A DNA stretch of 9,476 nucleotides from Rickettsiales bacterium (GTDB lineage: Bacteria > Pseudomonadota > Alphaproteobacteria > Rickettsiales > Deianiraeaceae). Position 1 is the first letter of the stretch, and each line of letters begins with the position of its first letter. The stretch spans positions 1 through 9,476 of the forward strand of contig CANDYN010000036.1 in the NCBI GenBank assembly GCA_947424985.1, written 5' to 3'. Of this stretch, positions 1 to 6,640 are shown piece after piece. The position numbers and the translations under genes are program-made. The notes under the pieces are model-generated. The model worked only from the letters and a program-made list of their open reading frames with translations. It had not been told where the DNA came from and did no database searches.

Positions 1-195
1 AATCCCACGCTCAGCTAACCAAATCGCATGAATCGCCTCAAGGATTTTCTCGTTTGACCTTTCCGGATCGTCGTTAAAATCTTCGAGACCGATAATCCAA
101 CTGTGAAAATCTGTATATCGAAGATTTACTATGTCAACATCAGGATATTTATCCTCAAGCGCTTCCGCAATTTCTCGTGAATCATTCCATTTCAT
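1..195 (-). CDS. iscX: IscX, Fe-S cluster assembly accessory protein (3' end cut by window edge)
   Basis: The reverse strand read from the ATG at 195-193 gives 65 codons without a stop before the window ends. The product begins MKWNDSREIAEAL and continues with YPDVD, a TDFHSWI segment (residues 29-35), LEDFNDDP (37-44), SNEKILEAI (47-55) and IWLAE. This follows the IscX (YfhJ) family from end to end: E. coli IscX is 66 residues with KWTDSREIGEAL, DMHQWI, LEDFDDDPQ and SNEKILEAILLVWLDE, so only a residue or so plus the stop should be missing. In other bacteria IscX is a small acidic protein that binds the cysteine desulfurase IscS, competes with frataxin and binds iron, tuning cluster synthesis. 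A weak ribosome site (TTTGAAG, 204-198) precedes the ATG. The gene lies divergent to parA, so it starts its own transcript instead of sitting after fdx as it does in gammaproteobacterial isc operons. I see no damage in the visible part. Confidence 0.92.
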   Translation of the reverse strand, partial: MKWNDSREIAEALEDKYPDVDIVNLRYTDFHSWIIGLEDFNDDPERSNEKILEAIHAIWLAERGI

Positions 196-215
196 ATCTT
201 CAAAGTATATTAACA

Positions 216-245
216 TTAATACCTGCGAAGTTTTTTTAAATTCAA
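216..245 (-). promoter_or_regulatory. Candidate promoter for iscX
   Basis: On the minus strand TTGAAT (245-240) and TATTAA (221-216) are separated by 18 bp, giving a predicted start point about 12-15 bases before the iscX ATG. Each hexamer matches the sigma-70 consensus at 4 of 6 positions. In such A/T-rich DNA this is only suggestive. Confidence 0.35.
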
Positions 246-259
246 GAAAAAAATCTTGA
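242..259. repeat. Inverted repeat between iscX and parA
   Basis: The arms TCAAGA (242-247) and TCTTGA (254-259) are perfect complements around a run of six A. The arms contain the TTGA cores of the two divergent candidate -35 elements, so the symmetry may simply reflect back-to-back promoters. It could also be an operator shared by iscX and parA. The T-run after the right arm resembles a terminator, but the hairpin is weak and lies between divergent genes. Confidence 0.4.
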
Positions 260-284
260 TTTTTCTATTTGTATGATTTACAAA
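256..284 (+). promoter_or_regulatory. Candidate promoter for parA-parB
   Basis: TTGATT (256-261) and TACAAA (279-284) are 17 bp apart, each matching 4 of 6 sigma-70 consensus positions, about 28 bases before the parA ATG. The only ribosome-site-like motif is AGAGAAG (288-294), 17 bases from the ATG, which is farther than usual. Confidence 0.35.
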
Positions 285-311
285 TTTAGAGAAGTTATTT
301 CATATTAAAAA

Positions 312-1091
312 ATGTCTGAAAAAAAGAAGACAAAAGTTGTTTCAGTTGTAAATCAAAAAGGTGGAGTTGGAAAAACTACAACCGTGATAAACCTTGCAAC
401 GTCTCTCGCAGCAATTGGACAAAAAACTTTAATTTGTGATATAGATCCACAAGGGAACGCTTCAACGGGGATTGGAATTGCACAAAATAAAAGAGAGCTT
501 GGAATATACGACGTCTTCTCGGAAAAAGCAAAGCTTTCCGATGTGATCATTACAACCGACGTATCGAGCCTTGATATTGTCTCAGCCAGTGTCGATTTAG
601 CTGCGGCGGAAATTGAATTGGTTTCAAGGCAATTTGTCTTACGAGATGCAATGAGAGAGATCGATGGAATTTACGACGTTATTTTAATTGATTGCCCGCC
701 TTCTCTTGGTATGCTTACAATTAACGCTTTATTCGCATCAAACTCAATTTTAATCCCTGTACAATGCGAATTTTTTGCGCTCGAAGGCTTGTCCCATCTA
801 ATGAAAACCTATGAAATCGTGTCCCTGAGCCACCCGAGTCTGGCTCTTGAAGGGATTTTACTTACTATGTACGACAAAAGAAATAATTTAACTCAAGAGG
901 TTGAAAGGGAGGTTCGTGGAGTTTTTGGTGAAGCAGTTTATACAACAATAATTCCAAGAAATGTAAAAATTTCAGAATCACCATCTTATGGGCTTCCCGT
1001 TATGATGTATGACATAAACTGCCCGGGGTCTGCTGCTTATATCAATCTTGCAAGAGAGTTTGTTCGTCGTAATGGTATATCTTTTGAGTGA
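312..1091 (+). CDS. parA: ParA (Soj), chromosome-partition ATPase
   Basis: Walker-type ATPase of the ParA/MinD family that acts with ParB to segregate chromosome origins: ATP-bound dimers coat the nucleoid and ParB-parS complexes trigger hydrolysis. The deviant Walker A motif KGGVGKTT is at residues 16-23 with the signature lysine K16. The switch-I region DIDPQGN is at 43-49 and Walker B with DCPPSLG at about 122-133 (D127). The C-terminal half holds the family block around IIPRNVKISESPSYGLPV. At 259 residues it is the normal length for a chromosomal ParA, and it lacks the N-terminal HTH extension of plasmid type Ia ParA. The ATG at 312 puts the P-loop at its usual distance from the N-terminus. 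It is followed after 3 bases by parB, a standard two-gene operon. The rsmG/mnmG (gidBA) genes that often precede parAB are not here. The identification is secure. Confidence 0.97.
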   Translation: MSEKKKTKVVSVVNQKGGVGKTTTVINLATSLAAIGQKTLICDIDPQGNASTGIGIAQNKRELGIYDVFSEKAKLSDVIITTDVSSLDIVSASVDLAAAEIELVSRQFVLRDAMREIDGIYDVILIDCPPSLGMLTINALFASNSILIPVQCEFFALEGLSHLMKTYEIVSLSHPSLALEGILLTMYDKRNNLTQEVEREVRGVFGEAVYTTIIPRNVKISESPSYGLPVMMYDINCPGSAAYINLAREFVRRNGISFE

Positions 1092-1094
1092 GAA

Positions 1095-1994
1095 ATGAAT
1101 GATAATATAAAAAAAGGAAAACTTGGAATGGGACTTGAAACGCTTCTCGGAATGCAAAATTTTAATGCCCAAAAGTCACAAACCGGAATTGATGTTTTAA
1201 GCCTTGATCTTATAATTCCAAATGACAATCAACCAAGAAAAGAGTTTGATACCGAAGGAATCATGAATCTTGCTGAATCAATTAAGCAAAACGGGGTTTT
1301 ACAGCCAATTATTATTTGTCAAATCGAAGGAAATAAATTTATGATAATCGCAGGTGAACGAAGATTCCGTGCTGCAAAACTTGCCGGACTTTCTGAAATT
1401 CCGGTCGTAATTAAAGATGCAAGTGAAGAAAAAATGGCTATGATGTCAATTATTGAAAACATACAAAGAAGTGATTTGGGTGTACTAGAAGAAGCCGACG
1501 CATACCTAGCTTTAAAAGAAAAATTTAACCTAACACAAAATGAAATAGCACATAGACTTTCAAAAAACAGATCCCATATTGCAAACATGTTAAGGATTGC
1601 CTCAAGTGGAGATAAAGTGAAAAACTTTGTAAGAGAAAATGGAATATCCTATGGAATTTTAAAACTTGTTTGTGGACGGGATGATATTTTTGAAATTTTA
1701 CAACTAACGGTCGATAATTGCCTTTCAGTTCGTGGACTTGAAAATTACCTAAAAACCGGAGAATTGCCGGAATTAGGAGAAGAAAGTAAAAGCAAAGTAA
1801 AAATTGAAGCAAAAAATATCGAAAAACCAAGTAGGGAATTTTTACAAAAAATCTCCCAAACACAAAGCCTAATACGCGGGAGAAGCGGACTTGCAATTAA
1901 TTTAAAATTCGATGCAAAAGCAGAAGATGGAATTAAAATATCAATAAAAAGCGAAGAGCAACTCGATGAAGTTCTTAAAATTTTTGGAAGTTGA
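1095..1994 (+). CDS. parB: ParB (Spo0J), chromosome-partition CTPase and parS-binding protein
   Basis: Centromere-binding partner of ParA: it loads at parS sites, closes as a CTP-dependent sliding clamp and stimulates ParA. The N-terminal basic motif KGKLGMGLETLLG (7-19) corresponds to the ParA-stimulating peptide. The ParB/Srx domain follows with box I QPRKEF (46-51), the CTP-binding box GERRFRA (87-93) and the ENIQRSDL box (121-128). A helix-turn-helix for parS recognition is at about 146-167 (LTQNEIAHRLSKNRSHIANMLR region), then a linker and a C-terminal dimerisation domain ending in a lysine-rich segment. Length (299) is typical. The ATG lies 3 bases after the parA stop, so the two are probably translationally coupled. 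Its stop is 13 bp from the convergent mrdA stop. I found no convincing parS (TGTTTCACGTGAAACA type) in the window, so its target lies elsewhere. Confidence 0.97.
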   Translation: MNDNIKKGKLGMGLETLLGMQNFNAQKSQTGIDVLSLDLIIPNDNQPRKEFDTEGIMNLAESIKQNGVLQPIIICQIEGNKFMIIAGERRFRAAKLAGLSEIPVVIKDASEEKMAMMSIIENIQRSDLGVLEEADAYLALKEKFNLTQNEIAHRLSKNRSHIANMLRIASSGDKVKNFVRENGISYGILKLVCGRDDIFEILQLTVDNCLSVRGLENYLKTGELPELGEESKSKVKIEAKNIEKPSREFLQKISQTQSLIRGRSGLAINLKFDAKAEDGIKISIKSEEQLDEVLKIFGS

Positions 1995-2007
1995 TTTTCA
2001 TTGCAAT

Positions 2008-3861
2008 CTAAACGTTATTTTTTACACAATAATCAAGTAAATCCATCGCAATTGGTGCCGCTGAAATGGAACCCCAAATTCCTTGTTCAACCACTAAACC
2101 TATTGCATATTTCGGATCACTATAAGGTGCGTAACCAAAAAATAAACCGTGTGCAGCAAACTTATGCCCACGCATTTGCTCAGCCTCTATTCTTCTCGAA
2201 ACAACCTGTGCTGTTCCTGTTTTCCCACAAATCTCCGAAGATGCAAAAACTTTTCCACGCGTAAAAAGCCCGCCACCTTCTTCGTTAATACACGCAAACA
2301 TACCGTCTTGTGCAATTTTTAACGCCTCAGATTTCATATTTATACTATCAAAATCGCGAGCCTCAAGCGGTCTGTTTGAATTTAAAACATCCAAATTGTT
2401 ATTTCGAATAAAATCCTTCCAAATATATGGAGAAACTTTCTTTCCGGATGCAATCCTCGCCGCATTAACCGCCATTTGTACAATATTTGCCTGAGAATAC
2501 CCCTGTCCAATTGAGACGTTTATCGTATCACCCAAATACCAATGATCTTTTAATGCCTTCCTCTTCCATTCACGATTTGGAATACATCCCCTGCCCGCTT
2601 TTCCAATTCCAAGATCGTAAACCGTGTTATACCCAAGGTCTGTCGCATCTTCACAAAATTGATCAATATCCATTTTTAACCCAATTGAATAAAGATAAAT
2701 ATTGCAAGATTTTGAAACTGCATCTTTTAAATTGAGCAATCCATGTCCTTCTTTTTTATGACAATGGTATTTTCTTCCGGCGATCATAATATATCCCGGA
2801 CAATAAATTTTCACGTTCGGATCCCATCCGTAATGAACAGCGCTTGCTGCAACACAAGGTTTTAAAATTGACCCGGGCGCATAAAGCCCTGAAATTGCAC
2901 GATTTAAAAATGGCTTATTGGCGTTTGAATACATTGCCTCGTTAATCAAATCCGAAGAATCATTAAGTGAAAAAATATTCGGATCAAAAGATGGAAAAGA
3001 ACAAAGCGACAAAACTTCACCGGTCTTGATATTGATAACACAAACGCCGCCCATTTTCCCGTCAAAATGCTCTGCTGCTCTTAGCTGCAAACCGGCATCC
3101 AAAGTTAATTTTATATCGTTACCCTCAACTTCATCTGACATCCTATTTTTGGAAATCACACTCCCACGAATATTTGTATTAACTCCATCAACTCCGTATC
3201 TCCCGGCAAGCCAAGAATTTTCCGCAAGCTCAACTCCGGACGAACCGATGTAATAATTTACATACCTATAAAGTTTTTTCAAGAGAGAACTCTGCGCCCC
3301 CTCAATCATGTCCTTACTGGCGTTTTTTACATACCCCAAAACATGTGCAAATGCATTTGAGAAATTGTAAAACCTTCTGTATGAATCTTGAATCTCAATC
3401 CCCTTTAAAAGCGGCAAATGAAATGAAAGCTTTTTGAATTCATCAAAATCAAGATTTTTATATATCATAACATCCATATATGGATTATTTTTTGCAAACC
3501 GAATTGCTTTCTTCAAAGCCTGTTCTATTTTTTCTTTATTTCCATTATAAAGCAAACTATAAGCTTTTTTTATCACATCCTGACCCTCCTGCGTATTTAC
3601 CGATTCAGTAAATATAACAGACTTCGCGAGTCTTGATTCGGCTAAAATTTTTCCATTTCTGTCTAAAATATTCCCTCGCTTTGGAAGCCGAAAAAAGATC
3701 TTTACCCCATTTAATTTTGCTAACTCCTTATGTTTTTTGTGAGAAAAAATTTGTAAAAATCCAAGCCTTATAAATATTACAAAAAATAATATACTCTTGA
3801 CAAATCCAACAACAAAAATGCGCCTGTTAAATGTATTTCGTTTTTGTATATCAAAGCTCAT
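2008..3861 (-). CDS. mrdA: Penicillin-binding protein 2, elongasome peptidoglycan transpeptidase
   Basis: Class B monofunctional PBP that cross-links peptidoglycan during lateral wall growth, working with RodA and MreBCD at the inner membrane. One transmembrane helix lies at about residues 16-35 after a short basic N-terminus. The pedestal domain contains RGNILDRNGKILAES (62-76), a hallmark of PBP2. The transpeptidase domain carries all three catalytic motifs: SILK (S331 nucleophile, K334), SCN (385-387) and KTGT (547-550). The block YLGDTINVSIGQGY (442-455) and the late HGLFFGYAP (571-579) also fit PBP2 closely. The length of 617 is normal. The gene stands alone: rodA and mreBCD, its usual partners in alphaproteobacteria, are not adjacent; parB converges downstream and map diverges upstream. 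No Shine-Dalgarno motif is seen before the ATG. The enzyme looks intact, so this organism should make a real, elongating peptidoglycan wall. Confidence 0.96.
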   Translation of the reverse strand: MSFDIQKRNTFNRRIFVVGFVKSILFFVIFIRLGFLQIFSHKKHKELAKLNGVKIFFRLPKRGNILDRNGKILAESRLAKSVIFTESVNTQEGQDVIKKAYSLLYNGNKEKIEQALKKAIRFAKNNPYMDVMIYKNLDFDEFKKLSFHLPLLKGIEIQDSYRRFYNFSNAFAHVLGYVKNASKDMIEGAQSSLLKKLYRYVNYYIGSSGVELAENSWLAGRYGVDGVNTNIRGSVISKNRMSDEVEGNDIKLTLDAGLQLRAAEHFDGKMGGVCVINIKTGEVLSLCSFPSFDPNIFSLNDSSDLINEAMYSNANKPFLNRAISGLYAPGSILKPCVAASAVHYGWDPNVKIYCPGYIMIAGRKYHCHKKEGHGLLNLKDAVSKSCNIYLYSIGLKMDIDQFCEDATDLGYNTVYDLGIGKAGRGCIPNREWKRKALKDHWYLGDTINVSIGQGYSQANIVQMAVNAARIASGKKVSPYIWKDFIRNNNLDVLNSNRPLEARDFDSINMKSEALKIAQDGMFACINEEGGGLFTRGKVFASSEICGKTGTAQVVSRRIEAEQMRGHKFAAHGLFFGYAPYSDPKYAIGLVVEQGIWGSISAAPIAMDLLDYCVKNNV

Positions 3862-3872
3862 ATTTTTATTTG

Positions 3873-3915
3873 CTTGTTTTTTATTTTTTTATATTGCAAT
3901 ATTGTTATAAACAAG
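3873..3915. repeat. Nested dyads between mrdA and map
   Basis: A 12-bp perfect palindrome, ATATTGCAATAT (3891-3902), sits inside a wider inverted repeat, CTTGTTT (3873-3879) and AAACAAG (3909-3915). The right arm overlaps the predicted mrdA -10. The position would suit an operator controlling both divergent genes, but A/T-rich DNA yields such symmetry by chance. Confidence 0.35.
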
Positions 3916-3932
3916 TAAAATTTTATTTTCAA
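3904..3932 (-). promoter_or_regulatory. Promoter candidate for mrdA
   Basis: Minus-strand TTGAAA (3932-3927) and TATAAC (3909-3904) are separated by exactly 17 bp. Each matches the sigma-70 consensus at 5 of 6 positions. The predicted start near 3897 leaves a leader of about 36 bases before the mrdA ATG at 3861. This is one of the best promoter matches in the window. Confidence 0.6.
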
Positions 3933-3939
3933 TCTTTTT

Positions 3940-4800
3940 ATGAGTAATTTTGCAAAGTCAATACCGATTCATACGGAGAGTGATTTTGAGGGAATGAGAA
4001 AGGCGGGAAAATTTGCCGCAAGCGTCCTTGATATGATTTTGGAATTCGTAAAAGTCGGAGTTACAACAAATAAAATAAATGAAATTTGCCACGAATACAT
4101 AGTCTCACACAACGCAATTCCGGCGCCCCTTGGATACAAAGGATCAGGCGGAAATCCATTTCCAAAATCGCTTTGCACCTCAGTAAACAATGTTGTTTGT
4201 CATGGAATCCCAAGTGAGTATAAACTGCAAGAAGGTGATTCAGTCGCAATCGATGTAACAACAATTATCGATGGCTGGCACGGAGATACTTGCCGTACCT
4301 TTTTCGTTGGAGATTCATTTTTAGATAAAAAACAACACCAGGTTGCAAAAAAACTTACAAAAGTTACTTACGAAGCTATGATGCTCGCAATAAACTCGGT
4401 GAAACCCGGTGAAAGATTATCAAAGATCGGCGTTGTAATCCAGGAACATGCAAAAAAACACGGTTTTTCTGTCGTACAGGATTTTTGCGGACATGGAATC
4501 GGCAAAAAATTCCATACAGATCCGATGGTTCCGCACTATTTCGGACTTGATGTAGCGCCTTATACCAATAACGTAATTTTGCAAAAAGGAATGTTTTTTA
4601 CAATAGAACCCATGATAAATGCCGGAAAATATCATATCGTGGTTTCAAAAAAAGACCATTGGACAGCGACAACAAAAGACAATAGCTTATCCGCACAGTT
4701 CGAGCATACAATTGGTGTTACGGACACAGGTTTTGAGATTTTTACCCTATCACAAAACGGAACAGGTTACCCAAAAATTTTGGATGATTTTAAACTATGA
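3940..4800 (+). CDS. map: Methionine aminopeptidase, type I
   Basis: Cytosolic metallo-peptidase that removes the initiator methionine from new proteins after deformylation. The pita-bread fold is complete, with all five dinuclear-metal ligands visible by comparison with E. coli MetAP: D105 (AIDVT), D116 (HGDT), H185 (CGHGIG), E223 (FTIEPM) and E255 (AQFEHT). The substrate-side histidines H88 (CHGIP) and H192 (KKFHTDP) are also present. No type II insert or N-terminal zinc-finger linker is seen, so it is type Ia. At 286 residues it is somewhat longer than the usual ~260, from a short insert near residues 67-74 (GSGGNP after YKG) and a C-terminal tail after the EIFTLS strand. Its TGA overlaps the next gene's ATG (ATGA, 4797-4800). 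It may share a regulatory region with divergent mrdA. No Shine-Dalgarno motif precedes the ATG. Confidence 0.97.
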   Translation: MSNFAKSIPIHTESDFEGMRKAGKFAASVLDMILEFVKVGVTTNKINEICHEYIVSHNAIPAPLGYKGSGGNPFPKSLCTSVNNVVCHGIPSEYKLQEGDSVAIDVTTIIDGWHGDTCRTFFVGDSFLDKKQHQVAKKLTKVTYEAMMLAINSVKPGERLSKIGVVIQEHAKKHGFSVVQDFCGHGIGKKFHTDPMVPHYFGLDVAPYTNNVILQKGMFFTIEPMINAGKYHIVVSKKDHWTATTKDNSLSAQFEHTIGVTDTGFEIFTLSQNGTGYPKILDDFKL

Positions 4801-5546
4801 TCGAAAGAATAAGGAGTATTATTTTTGATATTTGCTTTGCATTTGTTACGATTTTTTTCGCAATTTTCGGCTTTCCGCTTGGAATTTCAAAAAAATATTC
4901 CCCAATACTCGGAAAAGCGTGGGCAGAAACGGTTCTTTTTTTACTTGAAAAGATTTGTAAAATAAAATCAATTTGCAAAGATATCGACAAAATTTCCGCA
5001 TGTAATCTCGTTTTATCAAAACATCAATCGGCCTGGGAAACAATATTCTTCCTCGCAAAAATTAAAAATGTAACATTTGTGATAAAAGAAGAGTTAACGA
5101 AAATCCCATTTTATGGCTGGTATTTAAAAAACATGGGCGCGATTACAGTAAAACGGAAAATTTCTCCATCTGAGTTAAAATCCATGAATAAAAAAATAAA
5201 AGATGCAATTTTAGACGGAAAAACGGTTGTAATTTTTCCACAAGGAACAAGGACAAATCCAGATTTAAATAATTGCGAAATCAGTTTTAAGTTAAATTGT
5301 CTTGAGATTTTTAAAACCATTTCAGGGAAAGTCGCTCTCATCGGACTCAATTCCGGAACATATTTTCCAAAAGGTTTCATGAAAGCAAAAAAAAGCGGTA
5401 ACATCGTTGCCTCCCTTGCAGATATTTTACATATAGAGAAAAAAGAATGCGTAAAAATGGATAAGAATGAAATACTGAAACTGAAAAACGAAATCGCGAA
5501 GAAGATAGAGGATGAGTCTAGAGCGCTACTCGTAAAACATTGTTAA
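4797..5546 (+). CDS. plsC: 1-acyl-sn-glycerol-3-phosphate acyltransferase (PlsC family)
   Basis: Membrane acyltransferase expected to acylate lysophosphatidic acid to phosphatidic acid, the second acylation in phospholipid synthesis. A hydrophobic anchor covers about residues 8-30. Motif I is SKHQSAWET (74-82), with catalytic H76 and an acidic residue at the H(X)4 position that is Glu81 rather than the Asp of E. coli PlsC; KHQS.WE/DT is, to my knowledge, a regular form in alpha- and betaproteobacterial members. Motif II lies around KEELTKIPFYGWYLK with VKR ending at R120. Motif III is FPQGTR (147-152), which binds the glycerol-phosphate. The length (249) is typical. It starts inside the map stop codon, so translation is probably coupled to map and both share a transcript. 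Other lysophospholipid or ornithine-lipid (OlsA) acyltransferases share these motifs, so substrate is inferred from the family. Confidence 0.9.
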   Translation: MIERIRSIIFDICFAFVTIFFAIFGFPLGISKKYSPILGKAWAETVLFLLEKICKIKSICKDIDKISACNLVLSKHQSAWETIFFLAKIKNVTFVIKEELTKIPFYGWYLKNMGAITVKRKISPSELKSMNKKIKDAILDGKTVVIFPQGTRTNPDLNNCEISFKLNCLEIFKTISGKVALIGLNSGTYFPKGFMKAKKSGNIVASLADILHIEKKECVKMDKNEILKLKNEIAKKIEDESRALLVKHC

Positions 5547-5609
5547 TCAATCTCTATATTGTATTCACGAATTAACTTAGCCATCACTATTTTTAATTTA
5601 GATTCATTG
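5547..5609 (-). pseudogene. Possible remnant of a gene 3' end
   Basis: The short gap between plsC and paralogue A, read on the minus strand, is open from about 5622 to a TAA at 5546-5544 and encodes ESKLKIVMAKLIREYNIEID before the stop. This amphipathic, ordinary-looking protein end has no start of its own. It is vaguely like the C-terminus of cytochrome P450 proteins (a K..LAKLLR.Y pattern), but twenty residues prove nothing. It could be the tail of a gene cut off when the paralogue array arrived, or chance. Confidence 0.2.
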
Positions 5610-6611
5610 CGCCTCTTTCTTTATTGAATCTTTTTTCTTCTTCCCAGTTGCCCTCAAATCAACTACCCCTCTTTGCTTTAACCCAACACAATAAAGAATC
5701 AGTAAAATCACCAAAGTAATTACAGCAAAAGTTATACGAATTATAAAAATTTGGTTATTTACGTCTTTTTTGTCGAAAACAGCGGTTAAAACATAGAAAT
5801 ATACGTTACTACCATTGGTTGATATTCCAGTAACATTCTTTTCTCCCCCAAATGGCAATCGTGAAGCTAAAAACCGACTATCTTTTTTTATTATAATATT
5901 TTCGCCATACTTATTAACCACTTCATTTGCCGTATTGCTATAATCTTGCCCACGATCAATTATTATATTACCATGTTGATCGGAAACTGCTAAATAGACA
6001 ATGTTCTTGTAAAAATTAAAATTTTTATCCAAGATTTTTTGAATATCATCGCCGTGATATGAAACATCGAATATATAATCTGTATTTTTGTCATATAGAA
6101 TTGCATTTTTTGTTACATTTCTTCTCGGTTTGTCTCTGGAATAAAGAGGCATGATAATTAGATTGTTTGGCTCTTTGTGAGCTTTTTTACAGGTATTAAT
6201 TGTACTTATTGCCTTGCTTGACGACTGTCCGTTTAGTACAGATAAATTTTTATAATGGTCGTAATATTCATAGGTTGGATCCATTGCGCGACTGGTTGTC
6301 AGATAAAAGTAACCGTTTTTATCGTAAATTGTTATGGTTGGATTGTGCGTCTGCTCTTTGATTTTAATCAAATCATTTTTTGTCATTTTCGGATGAGCAG
6401 CGATATACTCTTTAACCAAAAGTACGGTATTGCCCGTTAAATTATCAAGCGAGATATCAATATCATTGATACCTTTTGCAACCCCTCTTGCAATTTCTGT
6501 ATTCTTATCCAAAAACCCTTCATCCAAATATCTTTCATAAACTGAACATAGACAGATACTGGATAGTATAATAAATGCTATTATATACCTCATCCTCAAT
6601 CTAATTATCAT
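5604..6611 (-). CDS. Paralogue A: membrane-anchored extracytoplasmic sensor without output domain
   Basis: Not a recognised named family. The 335-residue product starts with a basic MIIRLRMR and a transmembrane helix (9-25). A roughly 260-residue extracytoplasmic region follows, then a second helix (288-311) and a Lys-rich cytoplasmic tail. The outer region contains two PAS-like strands ending in polar turns, IYDKNGYFYLTTSR (95-108) and LAVSDQHGNIIIDRG (207-221), which is the layout of a double-Cache sensor; this is inference from pattern, not a database match. The block FYLTTSRAMDPTYEYY (102-117) recurs at the same positions in paralogue B. No kinase, GGDEF, HAMP or methyl-accepting domain follows. 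It is last in a three-gene run, 14 bp after B, with TTTGG as a weak ribosome site. The tail is longer than in B and C (ends KKKKDSIKKEAQ) because the stop codon used by them is lost here. Ligand and role are unknown. Confidence 0.85.
   Translation of the reverse strand: MIIRLRMRYIIAFIILSSICLCSVYERYLDEGFLDKNTEIARGVAKGINDIDISLDNLTGNTVLLVKEYIAAHPKMTKNDLIKIKEQTHNPTITIYDKNGYFYLTTSRAMDPTYEYYDHYKNLSVLNGQSSSKAISTINTCKKAHKEPNNLIIMPLYSRDKPRRNVTKNAILYDKNTDYIFDVSYHGDDIQKILDKNFNFYKNIVYLAVSDQHGNIIIDRGQDYSNTANEVVNKYGENIIIKKDSRFLASRLPFGGEKNVTGISTNGSNVYFYVLTAVFDKKDVNNQIFIIRITFAVITLVILLILYCVGLKQRGVVDLRATGKKKKDSIKKEAQ
5707..5777. repeat. 71-bp direct repeat, copy in paralogue A (3' end)
   Basis: Identical base for base to 7689-7759 in paralogue C. 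It encodes the second transmembrane helix and the FDKKDVNNQ segment before it. DNA identity without synonymous changes indicates recent duplication or gene conversion. Confidence 0.9.
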
Positions 6612-6617
6612 ATTTAT
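6497..6617. repeat. 121-bp direct repeat, copy in paralogue A (5' end)
   Basis: Matches 8476-8596 with only two adjacent mismatches (6605-6606); the first 108 bases (6497-6604) are identical. It covers the start codon, the first transmembrane helix and the RYLDEGFLDKNT stretch, and runs a few bases upstream of the ATG. Confidence 0.93.
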
Positions 6618-6618
6618 T

Positions 6619-6640
6619 CCAAAGACTATTTTTTCTTAAC
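6619..6640. repeat. 22-bp gene-junction repeat between B and A
   Basis: Identical to 7606-7627. Read on the minus strand it holds the last Lys codons, the TAG stop and the TCTTTGG ribosome-site region, so each gene junction of the array carries the same stop/ribosome-site cassette. Confidence 0.85.

Noticed and set aside
242..264. Hairpin plus T-run as an intrinsic terminator
   Set aside because: The stem is six A/T-rich pairs and lies between divergent starts, where no transcript from either known gene would end.
1525..1896. 123-codon minus-strand ORF
   Set aside because: Antisense shadow of parB with F/L-rich composition typical of reversed A/T-rich coding DNA.
2001..2264. 87-codon plus-strand ORF
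   Set aside because: Antisense shadow of the mrdA 3' end; the mrdA frame holds the KTGT and FFGYAP motifs across the same bases.
4619..4828. 69-codon plus-strand ORF across the map-plsC junction
   Set aside because: Lies in another frame of map, whose E223 and E255 ligand motifs fall in the same region.
5542..5576. GTTAAT / ATTAAC inverted repeat as a terminator between plsC and A
   Set aside because: The loop of 23 bases and six-pair A/T stem are too weak, and there is no T-run after either arm.
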